Of a stretch of 64,000 bases of DNA, positions 1 through 7,383 are shown one piece after another. Source of the DNA: Saccharopolyspora sp. SCSIO 74807 (GTDB lineage: Bacteria; Actinomycetota; Actinomycetes; Mycobacteriales; Pseudonocardiaceae). The notes beneath the pieces are model-generated. The model ran no database searches. It was not told where the DNA came from and worked only from the letters and a program-made list of their open reading frames with translations. Position numbers and translations under genes: made by a program. The DNA is taken from NCBI RefSeq assembly GCF_037023755.1, contig NZ_CP146100.1, positions 6,540,501 through 6,604,500 on the forward strand, read 5' to 3'. Each line of letters begins with the position of its first letter. The first letter of the stretch is position 1.

Positions 1-412
1 GCTGCCGGTCATCCGGTACCGCACCCGCGACCTCACCAGGCTGCTGCCCGGCACCGCCCGCCCGAACCTGCGGCGGATGGAGAAGATCACCGGCCGCAGC
101 GACGATCTGATCATCCTGCGCGGGGTGAACGTCTTCCCCACCCAGATCGAGGAACTGGTGCTGCGCGCGGACGGCCTGTCCCCGCACTTCCAGATCACCT
201 TGACCCGCAAGGGCCGGATGGACCACATGACGATCCGCGTCGAAGCCGACGAGGACATCACCCCGCAGCAGCGGGCCGCGGCTCCGGAGCTGCTGACCAA
301 GGCGGTCAAGGACGCGGTCGGCATCAGCGCCGAGATCGCCGTGGTCGCCCCGGACACGCTGGAACGCTCGGTCGGCAAGCTCCGGCGCGTCCTCGATCAC
401 CGGGAGGGGTGA
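1..412 (+). CDS. paaK: Phenylacetate-CoA ligase, C-terminal part (5' end outside window)
   Basis: The frame is open from base 2 and ends at TGA 410-412, giving about 136 residues of the C-terminal domain of a PaaK-type AMP-forming ligase. The stretch SDDLIILRGVNVFPTQIE is the hinge and start of the small C-terminal domain in this family, and GKLRRV near the end carries the usual catalytic lysine region. In the family the enzyme converts phenylacetate, ATP and CoA to phenylacetyl-CoA at the head of aerobic phenylacetate breakdown. The stop overlaps the start of the TetR gene (TGATG), so the two are translationally coupled. Substrate is inferred from the family only, because the binding domain lies upstream. 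Confidence 0.88.
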   Translation, partial: LPVIRYRTRDLTRLLPGTARPNLRRMEKITGRSDDLIILRGVNVFPTQIEELVLRADGLSPHFQITLTRKGRMDHMTIRVEADEDITPQQRAAAPELLTKAVKDAVGISAEIAVVAPDTLERSVGKLRRVLDHREG

Positions 413-1011
413 TGCCGGCCCGCACGAACGGCAACCGCGGCCGCCCCGGGTACGACCTGGACTCGGTGCTGCGCACCGCGGCCGCGGTGTTCCACGAGCG
501 CGGCTACGACGGCACCAGCATGGAGTTGCTGGCGAACCGCCTCGGCATCACCAAGTCCGCGATCTACCACCACGTCTCCGGCAAGGAAGAACTGCTGCGG
601 CTGACGGTCGACCGGGCGCTGGACGCGCTGCTCGCGGTGGCCGACGAGCCCGCGGCGCAACGCGGTCCGGCGCTGGACCGGCTGCGGCACGTGCTGCGGC
701 GCAGCGTGCGGGTGCTGGTGGACGAGCAGCCGTTCGTGACGGTGCTGCTGCGGGTGCGCGGCAACAGCGAGGTGGAGCGGCAGGCGCTGGCGCGGCGCCG
801 CGAGATCGACGGGTTCCTCAGCGACCTGGTCGCGGCCGCCGAGCAGGAGGGCGCGATCCGCCCGGACCTCGATCCGGCGCTGACCACCCGGTTGCTGTTC
901 GGCATGGTCAACTCCGTCATCGAGTGGTACCGGCCGGGCACCGGCCTGTCCGCCGAGGAGCTCGCCGAGGCCGTCACGAAGATCGCTTTCGATGGACTCC
1001 GGAACGGCTAG
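412..1011 (+). CDS. TetR-family regulator, probably of the phenylacetate genes
   Basis: The protein is 199 residues. The N-terminal helix-turn-helix runs over about residues 15-60 (TSMELLANRLGITKSAIYHH), followed by an all-helical ligand domain of normal length for TetR proteins. ATG 412 is chosen because it overlaps the stop of the ligase gene by one base; a GTG three bases earlier also exists. A TetR protein directly after paaK is typical of PaaR-like repressors that respond to phenylacetyl-CoA, so that is the likely effector (inference). Its 3' end overlaps the convergent EF-hand gene by 38 bases. Confidence 0.85.
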   Translation: MPARTNGNRGRPGYDLDSVLRTAAAVFHERGYDGTSMELLANRLGITKSAIYHHVSGKEELLRLTVDRALDALLAVADEPAAQRGPALDRLRHVLRRSVRVLVDEQPFVTVLLRVRGNSEVERQALARRREIDGFLSDLVAAAEQEGAIRPDLDPALTTRLLFGMVNSVIEWYRPGTGLSAEELAEAVTKIAFDGLRNG

Positions 1012-1570
1012 CGCCGCCTGCCGGGAAACTGCGCGGGCGGCCGGATATGAGTTCGATGTCCAGCCGGCCGTAGTGGTAGTCGCGCACCGCTTGCAGCATC
1101 TGGTTCAGCGACAGCTCACCGCGGCCGTAGTGGTCGATCTTGTCGAAGGCGACGCCGCCGTCGGCCACGCTCATTCCGTGCGCGGACAACCACTTCGCGA
1201 ATTCGGCGCGGTCGATCCGGCCTTCGTCCTTCTTCGCGCACAATCCGATGACCGCCGTCAGCACCGGCGTGAGCATCCGGTTGAACGCGGCTTCGCCCTG
1301 CTCGAAGATGAGGTCTTCGCAAACCCTGCGAAACTGTTGCTCGTTCACGGATCCGTCCGGTCTGGCCCCCGATTCCCCGGCCACCACGTCGAACATCCAG
1401 CACAACGCGTTGCGCAGATCCCGGGCGGCCGGCGAGGTGCTGCCCCGGCCGAATGCGCGCACGATCCGATCCGCCTCGTGCTCGAAGTCCGAGCGCCGCA
1501 ACACCCCTTTGCCGGCGACGTCCCACCGGTCGAAGCGCGCCTTGAGTCGGTCGCTGATGACGGCATTCAT
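974..1570 (-). CDS. Calerythrin-like EF-hand protein with degenerate calcium loops
   Basis: This 198-residue protein has the layout of calerythrin, including the start MNAVISDRLKARFDRWD and the block LIFEQGEAAFNRML. The calcium loops are damaged. EF1 reads DVAGKGVLRRSD, with positions 3 and 5 no longer acidic or Asn. EF3 reads AKKDEGRIDRAE, losing the first Asp. EF4 reads DHYGRGELSLNQ, with Tyr and Arg at positions 3 and 5 and Gln for the final Glu. A tail of about 20 basic residues follows the normal end and overlaps the TetR gene. ATG 1570 is chosen by alignment with the calerythrin N-terminus; ATG 1573 is just upstream. It is a paralogue of the intact gene at 4230 and probably binds calcium weakly or not at all. 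Confidence 0.82.
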   Translation of the reverse strand: MNAVISDRLKARFDRWDVAGKGVLRRSDFEHEADRIVRAFGRGSTSPAARDLRNALCWMFDVVAGESGARPDGSVNEQQFRRVCEDLIFEQGEAAFNRMLTPVLTAVIGLCAKKDEGRIDRAEFAKWLSAHGMSVADGGVAFDKIDHYGRGELSLNQMLQAVRDYHYGRLDIELISGRPRSFPAGGASRSGVHRKRSS

Positions 1571-2515
1571 CATGGAACTGGCCTTTCTCACTTCAACGCT
1601 GGGCGAACCGGCACCGGCGGCCCCGCCGCACCCGACTGCGAACGTTTCGCCAGGACAGGACGGTCACGTCGGCCGCTTTCCGGCGAGCGCGCAGCAAGTT
1701 GCGCCCGGCGACGAACGCCGCGAGCGTTCCGGTCGCCGGAAAGCTGGGGAATCAAGGGGATTTCCGTTCCGACTTCGCGTGCAGGGGCCGCCCGCCGAGC
1801 CCGCCGAGCCCCGGTCCGGCCCTCGGCGACCGTACCCGCTCCGCGATCGGAGAAGGAGGGTTCACCCGAACTCGGAACCAAGATTCACCACATGGAGTGA
1901 TCTTGCCATCTGCCGGTTCCGCACCGGCTCGGCGGACGCATTACCCGGAAAGCGTAATACGGTTCCGAGAACGCCTGGTCAGAATACTCAAATGACCAAA
2001 GTAGACGGTCCAGAAAACCACTCTTGAGCACTTTCCCCCGCTGCTACGGTCGGCGCAACGCCGGACGCCGAAAGCACGACGGACGTCTTCGGCCATTCGC
2101 CGAAAATTTGCGCGTCGAGGGGGAAGATCAGCGTGCGGATCGCGATGCGAAAGCACATTCCGGTGCACTCACACGGCCGCGCGGTGCGGATCACCGGACC
2201 GTCCGATGGCTTCGTCCGCGCCTGCCGCAGCGCTTGGCCGCTGCACCCGGCGCGGACGAGGGCGTGCCCGCGGACAGCGGGGCGCGCAGCGGCGGCGGCC
2301 CGGCCCGGCGACCGGGTGCCCGCCGGGTCGCCGTCCTCCGGTGCGCGGTCTTGCCGCCACCGGCCCGCCGCGCGAGTCGCCGAATCCACCTCGGCCACCG
2401 GTGTCCCTGCGCCCCCGGCCGGGGCAGGCGCGCCGTCCCCGGTGCTCCGCGACTGACGCCGCCGGACGCCGCGCGACCAGTTTCGATCGAAGAAACCGAA
2501 GACGAGGAGTTCCAC
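1571..2515. other. Long intergenic region without a supported gene
   Basis: About 945 bases lie between the divergent EF-hand and secreted-protein genes. The half nearest the EF-hand gene is GC-rich with no convincing reading frame. At 1880-2050 the base composition drops, and a TTGAGC (2024-2029) with TACGGT (2045-2050) 15 bases later looks like a loose vegetative promoter reading right. An ATTAC/GTAAT inverted repeat lies near 1940-1955. A GTG frame at 2133-2456 has a good Shine-Dalgarno sequence but an Arg/Ala/Pro-rich product without recognisable features. The region may hold a decayed gene and a long leader for the secreted-protein operon. Confidence 0.4.
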
Positions 2516-2815
2516 ATGCGCCTTTCCCGATCCGCCCCGGTCCTGCTCGCCGCCGCGCTGACCGCGCTGCCCGCCGGAGCGGCCGGCGCAGCCACCGGCC
2601 AAGTCACCGTTTTCGAAACCGAGGTCCAGAAGCTGAGCACCTACGACGACCCGGCGGGCTGCCACAAGCTGCCGCCGGCCGCGCACGTGCTGACCAACCA
2701 GACGAACGAGCCGGTGCAGATCTACGGCGACCCGTTCTGCCTGACGCCGAGCCTGACCGTGCAACCCGGTCACGGTTCGCACGTCGCGCCCGGCAGCGGC
2801 AGCTTCTCCGCATGA
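2516..2815 (+). CDS. Small secreted protein with two cysteines
   Basis: The protein is 99 residues. An Arg-containing N-terminus, a hydrophobic Leu/Ala core and an Ala-rich end (about residues 1-26) form a Sec signal peptide, probably cut near GAAGA. The mature part of about 73 residues has two cysteines (GCHKLP and FCLTP), likely a disulphide, and ends HVAPGSGSFSA. The pattern of alternating beta-type residues recalls crystallin-fold secreted proteins of actinomycetes, but this is a guess. GAGGAG lies 7 bases before ATG 2516. The stop overlaps the start of the sugar-nucleotide dehydrogenase (ATGA), so the two are co-translated, an unusual pairing. Confidence 0.8.
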   Translation: MRLSRSAPVLLAAALTALPAGAAGAATGQVTVFETEVQKLSTYDDPAGCHKLPPAAHVLTNQTNEPVQIYGDPFCLTPSLTVQPGHGSHVAPGSGSFSA

Positions 2816-4110
2816 CACCTCCGTCTGCTCCGGACGGACGTGACGCTGGGACGCCGGTCGATCTGGTGGTCGTGGGACTCGGCTACGTGGGACTCCCGCT
2901 GGCCGCGCGAGCCTGCGAGGCGGGTGTGCGCACCATCGGGCTGGACGTCTCCGCGGAGGTGGCGGACGGTCTCAACGCCGGACGCTCGCACGTGGGCGAC
3001 GTGCCCGATTCCGTGGTCGCCGACATGGTCGCGGCGGGCTTCACGGCCACCACGGCTCCGTCGGTGCTCGCCGCCGCCGACACGATCGTGCTGTGCGTGC
3101 CCACGGGGCTGTCCGCATCAGGTGAACCGGATCTGACCGCGGTGCGCGCGGCCGCGCGCACGGTGGCCGGGCGGTTGCGGCCGGGGACGCTGGTGGTGCT
3201 GGAGTCGACGAGCTACCCGGGCACCACGGAGGAAGTGGTGCGCCCGATCCTGGAGCACCGCAGCGGATTGCGCGCCGGGGACGACTTCCACCTGGTGTAC
3301 TCGCCGGAGCGGATCGACCCGGGCAACGCGCGCTTCAGCATGATCAACACGCCCAAGGTGGTCAGCGGGTGCACCCCGTTGTGCGCCAAGCACGGCGTGG
3401 CGTTCTACGGGCGGTTCGTCGATTCCCTGGTGGTCTCCCGCGGCACCCGCGAGGCGGAGATGGCCAAGCTGCTGGAGAACAGCTATCGGTACGTGAACAT
3501 CGCGCTGGTCAACGAGGTGGCGCTGTTCTGCGACCGGGTGGGCATCGACGTGTGGGACGTGCTGCACTGCGCGTCCACCAAACCGTTCGGCTTCGCGCCG
3601 TTCCAGCCCGGCCCCGGGGTGGGCGGGCACTGCATCCCGGTCGACCCGAGGTACCTGGAGAGCAAAGCGCGCGACGAGGGCTTCTCGTTCAGCACGCTCT
3701 CCTCGGCCCGGGCGGTCAACGAGCAGATGCCGGAGCACGTGGTGGACCGGGCCGCGGCGCTGCTGGCGGGCCAGGGCAAGCGATTGGCCGAGGCGCGGGT
3801 GCTGCTGCTCGGCGTGGCCTACAAGCCGGATGTGGCCGACACCCGCGAGTCACCGGCGTACCCGGTCGCGCGCGGGTTGCGGGCCCGCGGCACGTCGGTG
3901 GCCTTCCACGACCCCAACGTCTCCCGGCTGCACGTGGACGGGACGGAAGTGCCCAAAGTGGACGGTCTGAATCCCGCGCTGCGGGCGGCCGACCTGGCGA
4001 TCCTGATGCAGGACCACCGCTGCTACGACCTGGTGCAACTCGCCGCTTCCGGCTGCGTGCTGCTGGACACCCGCGGAAAGGCGGCCGGAGCCGCGGTGAC
4101 GTTGCTGTGA
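2812..4110 (+). CDS. Nucleotide-sugar 6-dehydrogenase (UDP-GlcNAc/ManNAc type)
   Basis: The protein is 432 residues, normal for the UDP-glucose/GDP-mannose dehydrogenase family. The NAD-binding motif VVGLGYVGLP is near residue 20, the central helix contains EMAKLLENSYRYVNIAL, and the catalytic cysteine sits in GPGVGGHCIPVDPRYL. That cysteine context is typical of UDP-N-acetyl-glucosamine or -mannosamine 6-dehydrogenases (WbpA/WecC branch) rather than UDP-glucose dehydrogenase. It would oxidise C6 of the sugar nucleotide to a uronic acid using two NAD. ATG 2812 overlaps the stop of the secreted-protein gene. It may supply a UDP-amino-uronic acid to the amino-sugar genes downstream, or act in surface polysaccharide synthesis. 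Confidence 0.88.
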   Translation: MTPPSAPDGRDAGTPVDLVVVGLGYVGLPLAARACEAGVRTIGLDVSAEVADGLNAGRSHVGDVPDSVVADMVAAGFTATTAPSVLAAADTIVLCVPTGLSASGEPDLTAVRAAARTVAGRLRPGTLVVLESTSYPGTTEEVVRPILEHRSGLRAGDDFHLVYSPERIDPGNARFSMINTPKVVSGCTPLCAKHGVAFYGRFVDSLVVSRGTREAEMAKLLENSYRYVNIALVNEVALFCDRVGIDVWDVLHCASTKPFGFAPFQPGPGVGGHCIPVDPRYLESKARDEGFSFSTLSSARAVNEQMPEHVVDRAAALLAGQGKRLAEARVLLLGVAYKPDVADTRESPAYPVARGLRARGTSVAFHDPNVSRLHVDGTEVPKVDGLNPALRAADLAILMQDHRCYDLVQLAASGCVLLDTRGKAAGAAVTLL

Positions 4111-4175
4111 ACCGCTGCGCCGCAGCGGACGAACGAGGCTTTCGCGGAATTTGCCCCCCAAATCCCGCGTGAGGG

Positions 4176-4193
4176 CCGGAGCCGCGGCTCCGG
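4176..4193. promoter_or_regulatory. 18-bp perfect palindrome upstream of calerythrin gene
   Basis: CCGGAGCCGCGGCTCCGG is a perfect 18-bp palindrome 36 bases before the calerythrin start. Its left part (GGCCGGAGCCGCGG) also occurs about 90 bases upstream at the end of the dehydrogenase gene. It could be an operator or a hairpin in the leader; nothing in the sequence decides which. Confidence 0.35.
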
Positions 4194-4229
4194 TGCAAGT
4201 GGACAGTACCCGAATGAGAGGAGAGTGCT

Positions 4230-4763
4230 ATGAGCACCGCTCTGGCCACCGAACGGCTCCGCAAGCGCTTCGCCAAGTGGGACATCGACGGCAGCGGCAG
4301 CTTGGAGCGCGCCGACCTGGAGAAGGAGGGCGAGAAGATCGCCCAGGCGTTCGGCAAGTCGCCGACCAGCCCGGAAGGGCAGGCCATGCGCTCGGCGTTC
4401 ACCACCATGTTCGGCTACCTCGCGGACAACGCCGGGGTCGGCGCCGACGGCGCGCTGACCGAGGACGACTTCGTGCGCGTCGCGCAGAAGATGATGTTCG
4501 AGGACGGCGAGACGGCCTTCGACGGCGTCCTCGGGCCGGTGGTGCGCGGCATCGTGGGCCTGTGCGACAAGAACGCCGACGGCCAGATCAACGGAGCGGA
4601 GTTCGCCTCCTGGCTGACCGCGGTCGGCGTGGACCGGTCGCAGGCATCGGGCACGTTCGCCCAGGTCGACGCGAACGGCAACGGTGAGCTCTCGGTGGAC
4701 GAGCTGCTCGCCGCGGTCCGCGACTTCCACTTCGGACGGTCCGAGATCGAGCTGTTGGGCTGA
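4230..4763 (+). CDS. Calerythrin, cytoplasmic EF-hand calcium-binding protein
   Basis: The protein is 177 residues, the same length as the S. erythraea protein. EF1 is DIDGSGSLERAD (near residue 20), EF3 is DKNADGQINGAE (near 113) and EF4 is DANGNGELSVDE (near 147). The second EF site (near 70) is atypical and should not bind calcium, as in calerythrin. The loops keep acidic or Asn residues at positions 1, 3 and 5 and Gly at 6. There is no signal peptide, so it should act as a cytoplasmic calcium buffer or sensor. GAGAGGAG precedes ATG 4230 by about 6 bases. A strong terminator follows, so it is a single-gene unit. The family is common in eukaryotes (sarcoplasmic calcium-binding proteins) but rare in bacteria. 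Confidence 0.93.
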   Translation: MSTALATERLRKRFAKWDIDGSGSLERADLEKEGEKIAQAFGKSPTSPEGQAMRSAFTTMFGYLADNAGVGADGALTEDDFVRVAQKMMFEDGETAFDGVLGPVVRGIVGLCDKNADGQINGAEFASWLTAVGVDRSQASGTFAQVDANGNGELSVDELLAAVRDFHFGRSEIELLG

Positions 4764-4780
4764 GCAGGCGACGATCGCGA

Positions 4781-4826
4781 GAAGGCCGGTGCCCCCTACC
4801 TCGCCACGGGGTCACCGGCCTTTTCC
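4781..4826 (+). terminator. Rho-independent terminator after calerythrin gene
   Basis: AAGGCCGGTG pairs with CACCGGCCTT across a short loop, with a further CCCC/GGGG match inside, and a run of four T follows. It lies about 20 bases after the stop. Confidence 0.85.
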
Positions 4827-4856
4827 TTCGGATCGCCGCTGCTATCGCGCAGCGCG

Positions 4857-5306
4857 CTACGACACCAGGCTCGCGAGCTGTGATTCACCGGCGCACGCCG
4901 GCACGCCCTGGGTGAACGAAAGCGGAGTTTCCGGCTGCAACCGCAAATCGGCCCCGGTCACCACGTGCTCCGTGCGCACGAGGACGTTGTAGTGGTTCGG
5001 GAAGTGGCAGGCGTCGAACCCGAGCACGGTGCCCACCAGGTCGCCGCCGATCCAGAACCGGTCACCGCGGTCCAGCACGCCCGCGCAGCCGAACTCGGCG
5101 AATCCGAGGAACCCCACCCGGTCGATGCGGGCGCCCGGCTCGGCGTCCCGGTGGTCGGTGCTGACCAGCTCGTGCAGTTCGCCGCGGCGCACGCACCGGC
5201 TGGCGTGCGGTTCCAGGGACATGCCGCGTTGTTCGCGGCGGTGCAGCAGGATCTTCACCAGCGTCGCGTGCAGCGTCCGCTTGGGGCCGTCCTCTTCCAG
5301 GTTCAT
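4857..5306 (-). CDS. Conserved protein of unknown function, last gene of the minus-strand cluster operon
   Basis: The protein is 149 residues and soluble, with no signal peptide or membrane segment. Visible features are the basic start GPKRTLHATLVKILLHRREQ, a middle block GARIDRVGFLGFAEFGCAG and a motif GFDACHFPNHYNVLV with His and Cys that could be catalytic or metal-binding. I do not recognise a characterised family. ATG 5306 overlaps the stop of the upstream oxidoreductase (ATGA), so it is the sixth and last gene of a tightly coupled operon and probably takes part in the same pathway. Confidence 0.72.
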   Translation of the reverse strand: MNLEEDGPKRTLHATLVKILLHRREQRGMSLEPHASRCVRRGELHELVSTDHRDAEPGARIDRVGFLGFAEFGCAGVLDRGDRFWIGGDLVGTVLGFDACHFPNHYNVLVRTEHVVTGADLRLQPETPLSFTQGVPACAGESQLASLVS

Positions 5307-6286
5307 CGAATGCACTCCTTTCCATGCTCACCGGCGGACCGGTCGTGCACCCGGTAGGTGTCGGCGACCAGTTCCAGCGCGGCCAGCCCGCCGTCCCTGC
5401 TGAGGCCGTCCCTGCTGAGGCCGCTACCGCCGCCGCTGCTTCCGCCTGCGCAGCGACCGTTGTCGATGGCCGCGCCGAAGTCGGCCAGGATCCCGTCGTA
5501 CTCGTGCCACAGCGAGGCTTTGAACCCGTCGTGCCCGGCGAGCATGTCCGCCCGCCGCACGCTGCCGTCCGCGAACCGCAGCTCGACGTCCTTGGTCTCC
5601 CCCGGGTGCGACCAGTCGAGTTCCACGATGGCCGGTACGCCGGTGGCCGAGCGCAGCCGCACCACGGCCTGCCGGTCCACGCCGTGCTCGTCGCGGGTCA
5701 CGGCTGCGTCGCGCACCGATACCTCACCGAGGAACAACCGCACCAGGTCGAACGCGTTCGGACCGTTGTCGGCGACGCATCCACCGCCGCAGCGGACCGG
5801 GTCCAGGTACCAGGTGTCGCCGCCGAGGTGTTCCTCGATGCGTTCGAGGTAGCGCACCGTCATCGACTCGATCCGGCCTTCGGCCCCGGCCAGCAGCCGC
5901 AGCACGTTGTCGTTGTAGCGGCGGTGGAACGCGGTGAACAGCGTGGTCCGCTCGGCGAGCCCGGCCAGCTCGCGGCCTTCCGCGACGGTGATCGCGAGCG
6001 GTTTTTCCACGCACACCGGTAACTCCGCGCGCAGCGCGTCCCGGCACACGCGCGCGTGCGTGTCGTTGGGCGCGGTCACGATCACGGCGTCGAGGTCGGC
6101 GGCGTGGAACATGTCGCGGTGGTCGAGGTAGCCGGTCGCGCGCGAGAGGTGCGGGCCCAGAACGGCGGCGTGCACGTCGCAGACGCCGGCGAGTTCCCAG
6201 TGCGGCGACCGTTGCACCGCGGCCAGGTAGTAGTGCGCCATCGTGCCGAGTCCGACCACGCCGACGCGCCGCGGCGCGCTCAACAT
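5303..6286 (-). CDS. Gfo/Idh/MocA-family NAD(P)-dependent oxidoreductase (second in operon)
   Basis: The protein is 327 residues. The Rossmann motif GVVGLGTMAHYYL lies at the N-terminus and the family signature VCVEKPLA, with its catalytic Lys, near residue 100. The C-terminal domain (WYLDPVRCGGGCVADNG, then a conserved aspartate region) is typical of sugar or inositol dehydrogenases of this family. It probably oxidises or reduces a ring hydroxyl to a ketone. Near the C-terminus is a Gly/Ser-rich segment from a duplicated 15-bp unit (GLSRDGLSRDG). ATG 6286 overlaps the stop of the Ldh2 gene by 7 bases. It is one of two such oxidoreductases in the operon, so two redox steps on a cyclic polyol or sugar are likely. 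Confidence 0.85.
   Translation of the reverse strand: MLSAPRRVGVVGLGTMAHYYLAAVQRSPHWELAGVCDVHAAVLGPHLSRATGYLDHRDMFHAADLDAVIVTAPNDTHARVCRDALRAELPVCVEKPLAITVAEGRELAGLAERTTLFTAFHRRYNDNVLRLLAGAEGRIESMTVRYLERIEEHLGGDTWYLDPVRCGGGCVADNGPNAFDLVRLFLGEVSVRDAAVTRDEHGVDRQAVVRLRSATGVPAIVELDWSHPGETKDVELRFADGSVRRADMLAGHDGFKASLWHEYDGILADFGAAIDNGRCAGGSSGGGSGLSRDGLSRDGGLAALELVADTYRVHDRSAGEHGKECIR
5391..5420. repeat. 15-bp tandem duplication inside oxidoreductase gene
   Basis: CCGTCCCTGCTGAGG occurs twice in direct succession, encoding repeated LSRDG on the minus strand. The flanking codons are Gly/Ser-rich. It looks like a recent in-frame slippage event in a tolerant loop. Confidence 0.8.
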
Positions 6287-7383
6287 GTCCCCGCTTCCAG
6301 TCCCAGCTCGACCAGTTCGCGGTACACCCCGGCGCGGATCGGCACGCCCGCGATCTTGCGCTGCCGCGCCCGTTCCGCTTCGTGCCAGCCCGGGTACCGC
6401 ACCGGTTCGTCGCCCAGCGGCGGGCATTCCACCAGCGTGCTGAACAGTCCGCGGGCGTCGCCTGCGAAATCCCCGTGCGGGCGCAGCACTCCCGGCGCGA
6501 TGGCGAGCACGAAGAAACCGATGTCGTCGTCGCGGCCGTGCGCGCCACCGTCGCCCGCCAGCGCTTCCGGGGCCGGGCCGAGACCCGCGCCGGACAACGC
6601 CGCGGACAGCAGCTCCACCACCAGTCCGAGCCCGAATCCTTTGTGCGCGCCGGTTTCCGGCTCGCCGCCGAGCCAGCGCAGGTGCGCTTCGCGCCGGTCG
6701 AACGCGGCCGGGTCGGTCACCGCTGCGCCGGAGTCGTCGGCCAGCCAACCTTCCGGTACTTCCTCGGCGTTGGCCGCGGCCACCCGCACTTTGCCCGTCG
6801 GAACCACGGTCGTGCTCATGTCCAGCAGGAACGGGTGGCCTTCCAGTGCGGGCGCGGCGACGCTGAGCGGGTTGGTGCCGAGCATGCTCAGCGCCCCCAG
6901 CGGCGGGCGCGCGATCCGCTGCTCGCCGCAGTTGCTCGCCACGATGCCGATCATGCCGCGTTCGGCGGCGCGCACCGCGTGGAATCCGGCGCAGCCGAAG
7001 TGCGTGCCGCCGCGCACCGAGACCAGCCCGATCCCGTGCTCGTCCGCCCGGTCGGCGGCCGAGTCCATGGCGTCCGCGGCGGCCCACAGCCCGAGCGCGC
7101 GGCGGGAGTCGACCACCGCGCACGCGCCGAGGTCGGTCAGCACCTGCGGTTCGGCGCCCGGGTCGATCCGCCCGGCCGCCAGCTGCGGCAGGTAGAGCCT
7201 GGTGAGGTTGAACATGCCGTGCGACTCGTAGCCGCACAGGTCGCCGTGGCAGAGCGCGGCAGCGGCGGTGGCCGCACGCGCCTGCGGCACGCCGCGTTCG
7301 GTGAACAGGCGGGTGACCAGCTCCAGCAGAGCGGTGTGGTCCACGGCGACCTGGTGCCCGGCGTTCTCCGCGAGCGCTGTCAT
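6280..7383 (-). CDS. Malate/L-lactate/ureidoglycolate-type dehydrogenase (Ldh2 family)
   Basis: The protein is 367 residues. Family motifs are GYESHGMFNL near residue 52, GGTHFGCAG near 125 and KGFGLGLVVELL near 240. These enzymes use NAD(P) without a Rossmann fold and interconvert 2-oxo and 2-hydroxy acids, or cyclic imines and amines (delta-1-piperideine-2-carboxylate reductase type). ATG 7383 overlaps the M20 gene stop by four bases (ATGA). In this operon it could act on an oxidised sugar acid or an imino acid intermediate; the substrate cannot be read from the sequence. Confidence 0.87.
   Translation of the reverse strand: MTALAENAGHQVAVDHTALLELVTRLFTERGVPQARAATAAAALCHGDLCGYESHGMFNLTRLYLPQLAAGRIDPGAEPQVLTDLGACAVVDSRRALGLWAAADAMDSAADRADEHGIGLVSVRGGTHFGCAGFHAVRAAERGMIGIVASNCGEQRIARPPLGALSMLGTNPLSVAAPALEGHPFLLDMSTTVVPTGKVRVAAANAEEVPEGWLADDSGAAVTDPAAFDRREAHLRWLGGEPETGAHKGFGLGLVVELLSAALSGAGLGPAPEALAGDGGAHGRDDDIGFFVLAIAPGVLRPHGDFAGDARGLFSTLVECPPLGDEPVRYPGWHEAERARQRKIAGVPIRAGVYRELVELGLEAGTC

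Noticed and set aside
2133-2456. GTG frame with a good ribosome site (GGGGGAAG) in the long gap before the secreted-protein gene
   Set aside because: The 107-residue product is dominated by Arg, Ala and Pro with no domain, helix pattern or signal peptide, so it looks non-coding. It might be a decayed gene.
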